In this document: piece by piece, positions 11,031 through 22,491 of the stretch
How the letters are laid out: each line of letters starts with the position of its first letter
Position numbering within the stretch: the stretch's first letter is position 1
From: Dama dama
Taxonomy: Eukaryota > Chordata > Mammalia > Artiodactyla > Cervidae
Direction of reading: 5' to 3'
Length of the DNA: 64,000 bases
Assembly (NCBI RefSeq): GCF_033118175.1
Contig: NC_083693.1
Span: 29,087,981-29,151,980, forward strand
The notes under the pieces: model-generated
Seen by the model: the letters and a program-made list of their open reading frames with translations, nothing else
What the model was told of the DNA's origin: nothing
The model's database searches: none
Translations under genes and position numbers: made by a program

Positions 11031-12074
11031 TGCAAAAACGGTTACACACACACACACTTCTTCTCCTCTTATTGCACAACCAGTAGTATGCTATATACTC
11101 TACTACACTTGGTTATTCTTCATGAAATACCACCGAGAGCTTCTTCCATATAAATGTAGGAAGAACTTCCTCCATGTATTCCATTAGTATTGCCAATCTG
11201 ATGAGTTAAAAAGTGTTTTCTCACAGTGTGTTTTAATTTGTATTCCTCCTGTCAAAGAGGCTGTGCATTTTTTTTACATCCAGAACTATTTTTATTTCCT
11301 TTTCTGTTGACCTTCTATTGGTAACCACTGCCCAATCTTCCCATGGTCATTGGTTTCTTCAGAATCATCTGAAAAGATGATTTTTGCTTTGTTTTCACTT
11401 GGGCAAGATTTTTATTTTCAAATTATTGGTGATATCAATAATGGTTATACCAATGGTACTTATAACATTAAAAAAATCCCCATATAGAATACAAAACAGT
11501 GGAAACAAGTTCTTAACGTGTGATTATAGTTATCTTTGGTATAAATTCCTCAATCTAGAAGACAGTTGATGATCATACCTCTTTCAATTATCAAATCTCC
11601 TAGACAGGCTCCTGTTTTGAAAAAATACATTTTTTCTTCCTACTCTTTTAGAATGTATAGTTAAATATTTCCCTTCTGTAGTCTAACCATGCATCCTTTT
11701 ATTTGGGGGGGAAAGGACACCTCTATCTCCTATAATATCACCTAAAGTGTATTTTTTAACTTTCTATTAGTTTTCTCTGTATTACTTTAGCCCAGAGATC
11801 TTTGGGTGGGGTAATGGAACCTAGTTCCGTGTAATGGATCCTTTATGTACAATGGAGATTAGCCCTTTGTGGTATGTGTTGCAAATATTTGTTCTCGGTC
11901 TGTCATTTGTTTTGTGACTTTGCCCATGGTGGTATTTGCCATGCAGAATTTTTTTTCTTAATATTTGCATAGTCAAATCTTTGGATCATTTCTTTTGGCT
12001 TCTGGGATTTCTGTTTTCCTTTGAAAGATCTTCTTCATTGTGATGATTTTAAAAACCACCAAACTTTCTTTGGG
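11031..12074 (-). mobile_element. Ancient L1 remnant, left part
   Basis: Contains antisense L1 features such as TTTTAATTTGTATTCCTCC and the stretch around TTTGCCCATGGTGGTATTTG. The family is not resolved and the boundaries are approximate. It resumes after the Bov-tA insertion. Confidence 0.55.
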
Positions 12075-12296
12075 GTTTCCCTGGTGGCCCAGATGGTAAG
12101 GAATCTGCCTGCAATGCAGGAGACCCGAGTTTGATCCCTGGGTCAGGAAGATCCCTTGGAGGAAGGCATGGCAACCCACTCCAGTATTCTTGCCTGGGAA
12201 ATCCCATGAACCGAGGAACCTGGTGGGCTACAGTCCATGGGGTCACAAGGAATCGGACATGACTAAGCAACTAACAGTTTCTTTTCTTTCACTAAT
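12075..12296 (+). mobile_element. Bov-tA SINE nested in old L1
   Basis: Complete Bov-tA. CTTTCTTTGGG flanks it at 12064-12074 and 12297-12307 (11 bp, perfect). Confidence 0.93.
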
Positions 12297-12307
12297 CTTT
12301 CTTTGGG

Positions 12308-12800
12308 CACATGTATTCTTTCATTTCCTATTTTAAAATGTTTGATCTGTCTGGGATTTGTCCTGGTATGAAGGGTGACTCCAACTTAATTTTTTTTTAG
12401 ATGGCTATCCTTTGCCCATAGCCACTTACTGAACAAGCCATCTCTACCCCATTTATTGAAATGCCACCTTCCTCTCCTACTAAATTTCCTGGATGTGTTT
12501 GGGCATATTTCCAGCCTGTTCCATTCTGTTGATAATCCTGAATATACATCATTCGCAGAGTTGTAGCTTTTAAATGCGTTTTACTGTGGGCAGAGGGGCT
12601 GGTGCTCAGCAGCGCCCTGTCCCTGCTCTTCCGTTTCATAATTTCCGTGACTGCTACAGCTGACTCTTTTTTTCCATATGAACTTTAGAATGCTTGTTTA
12701 ATTCCAAATATAAAAATCCTGCTATTTTTACTGTGTGTCTGTGACATTTATAGGTAATTTAGGGAGAATTGGCATATTTGTGATGCTGAGTTTTCCCATG
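12308..12800 (-). mobile_element. Ancient L1 remnant, right part
   Basis: Antisense L1 ORF2-like text (GTCTGGGATTTGTCCTGGTA, GTGACTCCAACTTAATTT, CCCATTTATTGAAATG). Confidence 0.6.
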
Positions 12801-13437
12801 CAAGCTCATTTGTTCTTGTTTCCTGAGCCCTAAAGAGCTTTGTACACTTTCCTTATTATCTCCTTCTCATGTCTGTGAACTTCCTGGGAACAAGAACAGA
12901 GCCAGATTTTGAGTGTAGGGTAGTAACAATGATATATATATTGCTGACCCAAAAAAAGCATATTTTTAATTAACTAGTTTAAGAACCTGTCTTCGTCTAA
13001 CGTCAGTTTGCCATTTTGTGAATTATTTTCTACATATCAAGGAAGGGCAAAATACATGCTGTTGTTAAATGCTGACACTTTTCATTCTTATAGTAGTCTC
13101 TTGGTTAAAGTGTTCTTAAAAAGGCACTCTGTGTAGATAATCTAGGAATCTCACATTTAGGTATTCCAGTTCCCCCCACACTAGGAATAGTAGCAGATAC
13201 GATGTGACATTTCAGCTCCTACCTTCCCTCCTGTCTAGCCCTGGCATAGATTTTGAAGTGACCGTGGCCTGAGACGTGAACAAAGAGGTTGGGCAAAGAA
13301 CAAACTATTGCTATCTCTGTGCCTGTCCTTCAGACAGATGATGCGTGACCGGGGAAGACAGGGACAAAATGAAGGTGTTCCATGTGCTGCATGTCACTAT
13401 TGGTCCAGTGTGGTCAGCAGAGGCAGCTTTCCCAGAG
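12801..13437. other. Unique intronic DNA
   Basis: No recognised repeat or exon. Confidence 0.4.
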
Positions 13438-13570
13438 CGATTTATTCATTTTTCCCTTTTGGCCATGTCGCATGGGTTATGTGATCTTAGTTCCCCGACC
13501 AGGGATAGAACCTGGGCCCTCAGTAGTGAAAGTGTGGAGTCCTAACCACTGGATTGCCAGGGAATTCCCA
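13438..13570 (-). mobile_element. CHR-type SINE, short
   Basis: Antisense: TTTTGGCCATGTCGCATGGG, CCCCGACCAGGGATAGAACC and CACTGGATTGCCAGGGAATT. Confidence 0.85.
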
Positions 13571-13682
13571 GAGGCAGTTTTTTTCAAATCCACAATTTAG
13601 CAATAAGAAAGGTGAGGTGGGGGAACAGTTTAGCATCTTGGGTGCCAGACTCCAGGAGCTGTGATGTAGTCTCCCAGCAGAA

Positions 13683-13892
13683 AAGTGAAAGTGTTAGTTG
13701 CTCAGTCGTGTCTGACTCTTTGCGGCCTCATGGACTGTAGCCTGCCAGGCTTCTCTGTCCATGGGATTCTCCGGGAAAGAATACTGGAATAGGTTGCCAT
13801 GCCCTCCTCCAGGGGATCTTCCCAACCTAGGGATTGAACCCAGGTCCCCTGCATTGCAGGCAGATTCTTTTCCATCTGAGCCACCAGGAAAG
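13683..13892 (-). mobile_element. Bov-tA SINE
   Basis: Antisense Bov-A body starting AGTGAAAGTGTTAGTTGCTC and tRNA head ending CATCTGAGCCACCAGGAAAG. Confidence 0.92.
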
Positions 13893-14238
13893 TAACTAAT
13901 ATTTGACTGGGTCTTTGCAGGACTAGTTATTTAATAGGTGATATTTGTCGGTGGAACCCCAAGCCTCCTGATAAACTACGTGCCCACTTAGAGCATAGTG
14001 TCCAAACCAGGTCAAGATATACATGAGGAGAGAGGGCTGAGCTTCCTGCCTTCTGTGTACAGAGGCTGATGACCAGAGCTAAATGTGCAGGAAGATAATG
14101 GGATCAGAGACATTTAACATGTGAGTACGATTCAGAGGGGTTTTAACTGGTTTTCTTTGAACTTTAAAATTGAGTTTATTTTTCCTCAGAGTAAAAAAAT
14201 GTGTGGCTTCTTTTTAAGTGGTTTTTTTGTCACTCATG

Positions 14239-14454
14239 GGCTTCCCCATTGGCCCAGTGGTGAAGAATCCATCTGCAATGCAGGAGACTCGGGTTTGATC
14301 CCTGGGTTGGGAAGAGTTCCTGGAGGAGGAAATGGCAACCCACTCCAGGGTTCTTGCCTAGAAAATCCCATGAACAGAGGAACCTGGTGGGCTACAGTCC
14401 ATGGGGCCGTGAAGATTTGGACACGACTGAGCGACTGAGTGCACATCACACACA
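14239..14454 (+). mobile_element. Bov-tA SINE with target-site duplication
   Basis: Complete copy. TTGTCACTCATG is repeated perfectly at 14227-14238 and 14455-14466. Confidence 0.94.
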
Positions 14455-14466
14455 TTGTCACTCATG

Positions 14467-15824
14467 TGCTTCTTCCCGCTAACATTCGTCCTTCATGGCT
14501 TGCGCAAGATACATAGTGGTTCAGAGATGTGCCAACGTCCTGTGTATATTTAGGAACCAGGCATAGGAACGGAAGCCGATTTCTCTCGTTTCCTTCAGCC
14601 ACTTTTGGTCACTTCAGGCAGAAACAGCCCTCTCTGCACTGGAATTTTTCTGTGCACCATCCTGTAATTCAGAAACAGAGCAACAACCGTTTCAAAAATG
14701 TAGTGTGTGACAGCTGTGAGGAGGAATTCGCTTCCAGTGGGGGAAAATGCTGTGTTCCAAGCATACTGCTGATGAGCCTATTAATGGGGCTTGGGGAAGC
14801 TGAATGTGCTGCTTGCCATTTTGAGATAAAAGGCCCAAGATGTTGGTTTCCAAAGCCAGTGGTGAAGTCCCTTCCCAGCCTCAGCCTCGCCTCCCCAGCA
14901 GGACTGGTGTCAGGCAGTGCAGGGTCTCCTCCACGTCTGGGCCTCCTGCAAAGAAGGGCTCTCCAGGGGGCTGTGTCCTAGTGGAAAAGGGTGAGGTCCA
15001 GTGTGGGGAGACCGTAGAAGACCTGCTGGCTTTGGGCCAGCCAGGCTGGATGCGGATAGAGAGGGGGGACCCAAGGGCTCTGTGGTAGGAGCAGCAGCAG
15101 TTCTGTGTTCAGGGTCTGTGAAGGAGAGGCTCTGGTAGTTCAGGATCCAGAACAAGTATCTATAGGATGTTCCCCTAAACTCTAAAGGGCTCTGCCCCTT
15201 CCCTCCTCCTCTGTGTGAACACAAGCTTGTGCACACACACACAAAGGCCTGACATCAATTTTCTAACATCTGGAGCTGCCACAAATCTTCGCTCCCAGTG
15301 TCCTCCCCCCACCCCGCCCATGCCTGCCCCAGTGATTCTTGTCTTGATTAATTTATCCTCACTCAATTAAAGCAGGTAAAAATGATTCCCCAAACCAGAC
15401 ATCTCTCACCTTTCCAGAAGTACCTCCAGCCTCTTGCTCTACCATCCCTCTCCTGGGTCTCACTGTCTTTGGAGAGATATTCGGTATGAGTTTATTAATA
15501 CTCTGGCCCCATCTTGAAATAATCCATGTGAGCATTCAAATTAATTACTCTCCAGATGGATCTCCTGCAGAAAAAAAGAAAAAAAAAAAAAAGCTTCACT
15601 AACCTGACAAAGTTGGTTACAGTTGTGAAAAACATGTAAAATCAAAGAAATTTCTTTTGTTTAATGCGTGCTTAGAACACCAAAGAGAAGTTCCAACAAA
15701 TTCAATTATCAGATTGGAAAAACATGATTTAACCTAACATTCTGCCAGTTGATCAGACAGGAAAGAGCTGGCACAAAACTGTCTGTTGTTTTAACTCATA
15801 GATGAGGGAGTTGATGCATCTGGA
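14467..15824. other. Repeat-free intronic block
   Basis: About 1.3 kb with no interspersed repeat that I recognise, apart from an A-tract at 15570-15592. A 150-codon frame (14529-14981) is open but shows no family signature or splice structure. Confidence 0.45.
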
Positions 15825-16015
15825 GTGTGGCGTGGTAAGAACAGCTCTGGACAGAAAGCAGAGGTCTGTGCTCTAATCCTGACTTCCTGGTACCAAGCAG
15901 GTCAAGACTCTGTTTTTCTCATCTGTAAAGTTGGGGCAATACCATCGCTCAGAGGTGTTGTAAACACTGCGAGACATGACCAGCCCAGTCCTTGACCAGA
16001 GGTTGGATGCTTAGA
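15825..16015 (+). mobile_element. MIR SINE (ancient)
   Basis: MIR-like order: GTGGTAAGAACAGCTCTGG, AATCCTGACTTCCTGGTACC, TTTTCTCATCTGTAAAGTTG. Confidence 0.65.
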
Positions 16016-16048
16016 AACTTGCCCACTCTCTGGGAACCTTAGACTTCC

Positions 16049-16432
16049 TGTCTTAGCTCAGGTTGCTATAACATAAGACCATAGACTGGGATGCTTAAAC
16101 AACATATAGTTACTTTTCAAAGTTCCAGAGGCTGGAAGGTCTGTGATCAAGGTGCCAGCAGGTTTGTTTCCTGGTTTGTTTCCAGGGCTCTCTTCCTGGC
16201 TTGCAGGTGGCCACCTTCTCACTGTGTCCTTGCATGGCAGAGAGAAAGAGAGAGAGAGCTCTGGTCTCTCATCCTCTACTTACAAGGACACCAATCCCAT
16301 CACAGGGGCTCCACCCTCATGACTTTATCTAAGCCTAGTTACATCACAAATATTCTACTTCCAAATACCATCACAGGTGGTAGGGGAGCCAGGTAGAGCT
16401 TCAGTATGTGAATGTTGGGGGGGACACAAACA
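16049..16432 (-). mobile_element. MLT1-type MaLR LTR (solo, ancient)
   Basis: In reverse complement it begins TGTTTGTGTCCCCCCC and ends in CTAAGACA, with ACCATCACAGG- and CATAGACTGGGATGC-like blocks of the eutherian MLT1 LTR. No internal coding region is present. The family name is from memory of the consensus. Confidence 0.7.
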
Positions 16433-17328
16433 TTCAGTCCTTAACACTCCCCATCAGGTACTGAGTTAAATTGGTACTTCTCAGTCATGTGACTCAGTCT
16501 CCCCGAACGTGCCCCATCCTGCCTTTCTGACCCCATCGCCCACTCCTCTCTGTGAGTAGTTGTCTATATTTCCCTCATGTGCTTCCACCCCCAGGATGTG
16601 AGCCTTCTAAGGTCAGGCACTGTGTCTTGCTAATCTCTGAACTGTATTGACTCAACATGTAAGAGCCAAAAAAAAAAAAAAATTAGGGCGCGGCCACCTC
16701 AGTTTCGATGACGTCTCTGGTTGGGTCCCAAGTACCAGCCACGTGCTCCTAGAGCCATTTCTGGTCCATGTGCTCACTCTCCAAACAAATCTGGTCAGAA
16801 TAAAGGTCATCTCTCTTCTCAGTGGTCAAATATTTTTGCTGAAATGAAAAATTTGTTTTTCTTTACCTGAGGCTGTGCTCTGAGGGCCTGTTGAGAAGAG
16901 CACTCTCTGCAGAGGCTGACGGAAGGGTCCCAGCACCAGCCCCGACCCCCGGCCGGCATCTCGGCTCAAGGCCCCGGAAGGACATTATCAGCCACTCGAA
17001 TGAGAGGTTCCCAAGAGAGAAACAGGAGCAGCTGTGAGGCAGCGCTCTGTGGGCCTGATGCGAGGGGAGCTCATCCCTTGGGAGGGTCTCCCAAGACACC
17101 GTGACCCCTCCCTTTCTGCCCCTGTCACTGAGGTGTTCCCTGGGATTGGGCTCTGCAGAAGGAGAACGAAGCTGAGGGCAGACTGGAGTCTGTGGAGTGA
17201 GCCACTGTGTTGGGAACACAGTCAGGGCCGTGGACTGGTTGGGCCTCCAGTCAAGTGCTGTGTTCACAGATGCTGACATTCGAAAGTCACCAACCCTTGA
17301 GAAGGTGTCATTCATTTTACCAAATGAC
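16433..17328. other. Mostly unique intronic DNA
   Basis: Includes an A-tract near 16668-16682 and a GC-richer part near 16900-17000. A 150-codon minus-strand frame (16863-17315) has no recognised domain. Confidence 0.4.
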
Positions 17329-17329
17329 C

Positions 17330-17492
17330 TTTTCTTTTTTTTTAATTGGAGTATAATTGCTTTAAAATGCTGTGCTAGTTTCTGCTATACAGTAGAGTGA
17401 ATCAGCTTTATGTGTAAATATAAACCCTTCCCTCTTGAGCTACCTCCCACCTACCCCTATCCCATCCCACCCCTCTAGATCATCACAGATGA
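17330..17492 (-). mobile_element. L1 3' end, 5' truncated
   Basis: TTTTAATTGGAGTATAATTG then GCTAGTTTCTGCTATACAGT, the antisense end of an artiodactyl L1. Similar flanks (ATGACCTTTT and ATGACCCTTT) suggest a duplication. Confidence 0.85.
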
Positions 17493-17614
17493 CCCTTTAA
17501 ACCTAAAGAGCGAGTTCTAGGTGAATCTCCGAGGTGACCGTGGATGCCTGGGAGAATCCCGCAGACAGATCTGCTCAGTGTCTGGAACTTAGGCAGAGAG
17601 TAAACTAAATTACT

Positions 17615-17824
17615 GCTTCCTAGGTGGCTCAGTGGTAAAGAATCTGCCTGCAATACAGGAGATACAGGTTCTGTCCCTGGGTCGGGAAGATCCCCTGGAG
17701 GAGGAAATGGAAACCTACTGCAATAGTCTTGCCTGGAGGATCCCACGGACAGTGGAGCCTGGTAGGCTACAGTCCATGGGCTGACAGAGTCAGACATGAC
17801 CTAGCGACTGAGCATGCTCAACCG
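17615..17824 (+). mobile_element. Bov-tA SINE
   Basis: tRNA head and Bov-A body. AAATTACT flanks it at 17607-17614 and 17825-17832. Confidence 0.9.
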
Positions 17825-17919
17825 AAATTACTACTTTAAAAAAAAAAATGTTGTTTGCAATATGTAAATTATTACTCCGATATGCTTTCTAGTCTTCAGT
17901 TGGAGCTGTACCATATATA

Positions 17920-18041
17920 TTGGGTTGGCAAAAAAATTCATTCAGGTAGTGAATACGTTGTTCAATACATTTCTTGGTGTATATGAAAAAGTATGTATTT
18001 TACTTTTACTTAAAACTGGATGAACTTTTTGCCCAGTCCAA
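17920..18041. mobile_element. Mariner-derived MITE
   Basis: Terminal inverted repeats start TTGGGTTGGCAAAAAAATTC and end GAACTTTTTGCCCAGTCCAA. TA lies on both sides (17918-17919, 18042-18043), the Tc1/mariner target. At 122 bp it has a longer, diverged centre than the usual roughly 80-bp ruminant copies. Confidence 0.85.
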
Positions 18042-18094
18042 TAACTCAACTTGTATAGATTCAGCTCTTTACGTCAAGAAGGACAGACACTTAT

Positions 18095-18129
18095 ACACAC
18101 ACACACACACACACACACTCTCTCTCTCT
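18095..18129 (+). repeat. (AC)n(TC)n microsatellite
   Basis: An uninterrupted AC run of about 25 bp followed directly by a TC run. Confidence 0.97.
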
Positions 18130-18949
18130 TCCTTTGTGCTGGTCCCGCAGCCGGCTTCTCTACTCAGATGCATTCAGCCCCGTCTTGTGTAGGTTGGGAG
18201 CCTCACATCCCCGCCAGCAGTGCCAGGGCCTGTGTGCCTCTCCTGCAAGGGAGGAGCATCGTGCTCTGTCCTTGCATTTAAACATTTGGTATTTCCTGGT
18301 TTCACGACACGACCCTAACCTCAGGTCACCAGGGCCATCTGTGTTAATGCGACCCAGCCATCTGCCCGGCGCTGGACGAGAGCTGCCTGGACTCCACGGA
18401 CAGGCAGTGTGTTCCTGCCTGTAGGGTATTCAGAAGGTGATTTGACTTTAGCTGGTAGTTTGACCTTTTAATTTGAAAATCAGACTATGGGTGAGACGTG
18501 ACCCCACTACACTAACAGAATGACCCTGCGGAGAAGAGAGCAAAGCTAAAACAGGAAAAGGGATCACTTCTGAATGACCCCTTTGCCGTGACTATTGCAC
18601 TCACCGAAGACCCAGGATGTGGTCTGAGCCTTTGTTCTTTCTCCTGGGTGTCACCAGCTTCTGACTCAATAAGTGGGTTTATATCAGGAGTAGCTACCAG
18701 GGCTCCCTGTGTTGCTGAGAAGCTCCTGATTGGCCATAGCCTTAAAAACCGACAACTCTGGAATACGCATATGCTAATTTGATGTATTTTTAAAGCTAGA
18801 GGCTGCCTGTTGACTAAGATATGTTAAGGCTCATTTGCACTAGTTCTCGATAACTGTAATATTTTTAAAGGATGACTAATAGAATTATAGGAGTATCTGG
18901 AATGAAAATACCTCTTTTTCATCATCATGCCTGTTTTAATCATCCAGAT
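18130..18949. other. Unique intronic DNA
   Basis: No recognised repeat or exon. Confidence 0.4.
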
Positions 18950-19102
18950 AAGCACTGGACACAGTGGTCATCAAGGTCTCAGTTGAAGTCCTGACTCTGC
19001 CCTTGATTAGCATAGTGACCATGGCAAAACTCTGGGCCTCAGGGTCCCCATGGTTGACAACAGCTGCCCATTGCACAAACTTGTTATCAAAGGCAAATGA
19101 AA
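18950..19102 (+). mobile_element. MIR-like element, part before an L1 insertion
   Basis: MIR-like core (CTGACTCTGCCCTTGATTAG, CTCTGGGCCTCAGGGTCC). The sequence after 19461 may be its continuation. Confidence 0.5.
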
Positions 19103-19460
19103 ACAAGGTCGGACTGTGTAGCACAGGGAACTCTATTCAATATCCTGTAATAAAGCATAATGGAAAAGAATATGAAAAATTATATGTATATATGTGTGTA
19201 ACTGAATCACTTTGCCGTACAGCAGAAACTAACACAACATTGTAAATCAACTATACTTTAATTTTTAAAAATTACTTGATCTGGGACTTCCCTGGCAGTC
19301 TTGTGGTGCTTTCAATGCAAGGGGTTCAGTCCCTGGTCAGGGAAGAAAAATCCCACATACCATGTGACCAAAAAAAACAACTTTTCTTTTTTAATTACAA
19401 AGAGCCCTGTGATAACATAAATTAAAAACTATTAAAATTATTCTTAAGAATACAATTTTA
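19103..19460 (+). mobile_element. L1 3' end plus extra 3' sequence, within one duplication
   Basis: AAAGGCAAATGAAA is repeated perfectly at 19089-19102 and 19461-19474. Inside, 19103 to about 19270 is an L1 3' end (CAGCAGAAACTAACACAACA, CTATACTTTAATTTTTAAAA). Then comes a CHR SINE (19281-19372), then about 90 bp of AT-rich sequence not typical of either. It may be a 3' transduction or an L1 tail later hit by a SINE. Confidence 0.75.
19281..19372 (+). mobile_element. Short CHR-type SINE
   Basis: GGGACTTCCCTGGCAGTCTT head, TTCAATGCAAGGGGTTC, and CAGGGAAGAAAAATCCC, ending in an A-rich tail. Shortened inside. Confidence 0.8.
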
Positions 19461-19474
19461 AAAGGCAAATGAAA

Positions 19475-20382
19475 TCCTGTACAGAAAAGATTTTGACAAA
19501 TTGTGAAGTGCTATAAGTAAATAAAATGTTCTGTATTGAAAGCAGGAAATAGATGTGGTGATGGACCCATAACTAGCACCTCAGATATTCCTGACTCCTT
19601 TGGAAAAGCCTTGGGGGAGCATCCTTCATGTGCCTGAAGTCATGAAGCGTTTCAGGTCTGGTGATGTTCCTTTGCTCTAGTAAGCTTCCAGACCTTTGTC
19701 TTCACAGGTATCTCATTCTTGCAGATAATGAGAGTCTGGTGACTCTTCCCTCCCGCTTCCTTTTTCTCTGTGAAATCACTGGCCCTCCTACCTCCTTATG
19801 ATGGCAGAGAAGCAAGACTTCTCCCCTGACTCCCACGGATCTCCACGGCCCCGAAGTGGACCCTGCATCTGGGATCTTGTCTTCCACTGCCTGCTTACTT
19901 TTCAGTTCATATCATCTACTTTGTTGGTCCTGGTCTTGTCTGGATCGAACTAGGACGAAGGACCTCTAGTTGGGTTCTAACCACCTGTACTCCCGCAGGG
20001 AGAAGGCTCAGGAGAGGTTGAACCCAAGGACATTTTAAATGCAAGTACTTTCATCAGAGTTATGTTACCATGAAAGAATTTTAGAGAAACTATCTTCAGG
20101 AACAAATTCTACTGAACCAGTTTGGTTTCATGTTGATTTTTAAAAATATAATACAGTTGAATTTTATCTCCATCAGGTTTATTTCCCATTTAACTTTTAC
20201 TGTAAAGCTTGGATTCAGTTTTTTGTTCATATTGTGTGTTACTGACCATAGCTGCTTCTATAGAAAGCTCTCTTGTGGCTTTTCTTTTCATCAAGACCAA
20301 TTCTCTAGGTTAAATTTTGCAAGTCTAAATGCTCATATGAAAACTGGATTCTTCTGTCAAAATTTAGACAATGCTAAATTAT
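19475..20382. other. Unique intronic DNA
   Basis: No recognised exon. No clear repeat apart from possible MIR remains at the start. Confidence 0.4.
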
Positions 20383-20650
20383 TGTTGCTGTTTAGTCAGT
20401 AAGTCGTGTCCCACTCTGCGACCCCATGGACTACAGCACATCAGGCTTCTCTGTCCTCCACTATCTCCCAGAGTTTGCTCAAATTAATGTCCATTGAGTC
20501 GGTGATGCTATCTAACCATCTCATCCTCTTTCTCCCCCTCCGACCCTCAATCTTTCCCAGCATCAGAGTCTTTTCCAGTGAGTCAGCTCTTCGCATCAGG
20601 TGGCCAAAGTACTAGAGCTTCAGCTTCAGCATAATTTAGTATCCAACATA
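20383..20650 (-). mobile_element. BovB LINE 3' fragment
   Basis: Antisense BovB end: GTCGTGTCCCACTCTGCGAC, TTGAGTCGGTGATGC, and TCTTTCCCAGCATCAGAGTC, encoding the same protein C-terminus as the other copies. CTAAATTAT occurs on both sides (20374-20382 and from 20654). Confidence 0.88.
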
Positions 20651-20811
20651 ATACTAAATTATACCACATGCCATTTTAACTGTTACCAATTTTACTCTGA
20701 TTTGATTCTTTCTACTGGTAGTAGCCAAATTATGATTAATATTAGAGATAGAAGCAGAGATAGAGTAGAAGGAAATAGCCTGGAGTCAAAATGTTAGGGC
20801 TTTTCAGTGCC

Positions 20812-21577
20812 ATTAATCATTAGGGAAATGCAAATCAGACCATAGGAGATGCCACTTCATACCCACTAGGACGGCTGTAATAATTTTTCTCATGGAAAAT
20901 AACAGGTGTTGGCAAGGATGTGGAGAAATTGGAACCCTTGTATGTTGTTAATGGGAATGTAAAAGTGTTTCAGCTGCCATGGAAAACAGTTTGAAGGTTC
21001 CTCAGAAAGTTAAGCATGCAATTACCAGATGACCCAGAAATACCACTCCTTGGTATTTCCCCAAAGAATTAGAAACAGATATTCAGTCAAAAACTGGTAC
21101 ACAAATATTCATATCAGCACTGTTCATGATAGACACAAGGTGGAAATAATCCAAGTATACATCAGTAGATGAATAGATAAGCAAAGTGTGATGTATCCAT
21201 GCAAGGAAATATTATTCAGCCATAAAAAGGAATGATGTACTGACACATACTACAACATGAATTAACCTCAAAAACATAACATAGGTGAAAACTGACAAGA
21301 AAAAGAAATCAAATATTGTATGATTCCATTTATGTGAAATATCCTGAATATACAAATCTGTAGAGACAGAAAGCAGATAGATAAGTGGTTGCCAGGGGCA
21401 GGGGGAGGGGAGGAAGTAATTGTGTAATGCGTGTAGCATTTCCTTATGGAGTGATGAAATGTTCTGAAACTAGTTAAAGGTGATGATTCCACAATGTTGT
21501 GAATGTACTAAATGCCACTAAATTATAGACTTTAAGATGATTAATCCCATGTTGCATGAATTTTACGTCAAAAAGAT
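20812..21577 (+). mobile_element. Ancient L1 ORF2 3' part and 3' UTR
   Basis: Sense text of the L1 ORF2 C-terminus and 3' UTR: GGGAAATGCAAATCAGACCA, AGGATGTGGAGAAATTGGAA, AATATTATTCAGCCATAAAA. Full of stops, so an old copy. Confidence 0.85.
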
Positions 21578-21890
21578 GAAAGTGAAAGTCACTCAGTTGT
21601 GTCCAACTCTTTGGAATGCCATGAACTATACAGTCCACGGAATTGTCTAGGCCAGAATACTGGAGTGGGTAGCCGTTCCCTCCTCCAGAGGATCTTCCCA
21701 ACCCAGGGATCAAACACAGGTCTTCCGCACTAAAGGCAGATTCTTTACCAGCAAAGTCACAAGGGAAGCCCAAGAATACTGGAGTGGATAGCCTATCCCT
21801 TCTCCAACATATCTTCCCAACCCAGGAATCGAACTGAGGTCTCCTGCATTGCAGGTGGATTCTTTACCAGCTGAGCTACTAGGGAATCCT
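21578..21890 (-). mobile_element. Bov-tA SINE with a second tRNA-like unit in tandem
   Basis: A full antisense Bov-tA (to about 21771) is followed at once by a second partial copy (CAAGAATACTGGAGTGGATA to CTGAGCTACTAGGGAATCC). Each has its own tRNA-like head. Confidence 0.85.
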
Positions 21891-22282
21891 GGTAAAAGAT
21901 AGTGGGGGCAAAATGATGGGTTATGTAACATGTGTTAATTTAAGGTCAGTAAAAATCACTGACCAGGAATCATAAAAACTCTACTTGATGTCTCCTTTAA
22001 AGAAAACAACACAAACTTTATATATATATAATATTTGCTTTTATAAAGGCAGGTGTGTGTGGAAAAAAACACACTTGAGCAAGTAGGTTGCCTGTTTCTG
22101 AGCTATGCTATGTCATCAGTGAAGCAGATAATTCAAAGCAGATACTTCAAAATGATGGGAAAATACTGAGTTGGGACCAGGTTTGGGGAACAGGAACAAA
22201 AAGAAAGAGGAGACTTTGGGAGAACTAGAAGAAGCATTGTGGTTTGATGGGGGCTGTGGGGTGTCAGGGGCACTAAAAAAGC
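21891..22282. other. Unique intronic DNA
   Basis: AT-rich, with a short (TA)n at 22020-22031. No exon seen. Confidence 0.4.
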
Positions 22283-22483
22283 GTCCTTTTTAATATTATT
22301 TATTTGGTTGTGTCTCTAGTTGTGGTGTGTGGACTCCAGAGCAGGCAGGCTCAGTAGTTGTGGCGCATGGGCTTAGTTGCCCTATGGCATGTGGGATCTT
22401 AGTTCCCCAACCAGGGATGGAACCTATGTCCCCTACATTGGAAGGCAAAATCTTAACCACTCGACCGCCAGGGAGGTCCCCGA
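22283..22483 (-). mobile_element. CHR-type SINE
   Basis: Antisense body (GTTGTGTCTCTAGTTGTGGT, AACCAGGGATGGAACC, CCGCCAGGGAGGTCCC). AAAAAAGC lies on both sides. Confidence 0.87.
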
Positions 22484-22491
22484 AAAAAAGC

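Noticed and set aside
14529..14981. 150-codon plus-strand open frame
   Set aside because: No family signature and no promoter or splice evidence. Probably chance.
16049..16432. Intact endogenous retrovirus
   Set aside because: Only a solo, diverged MaLR-type LTR is present. No internal genes were seen nearby.
16863..17315. 150-codon minus-strand open frame
   Set aside because: No recognised domain. Likely chance in a GC-richer stretch.
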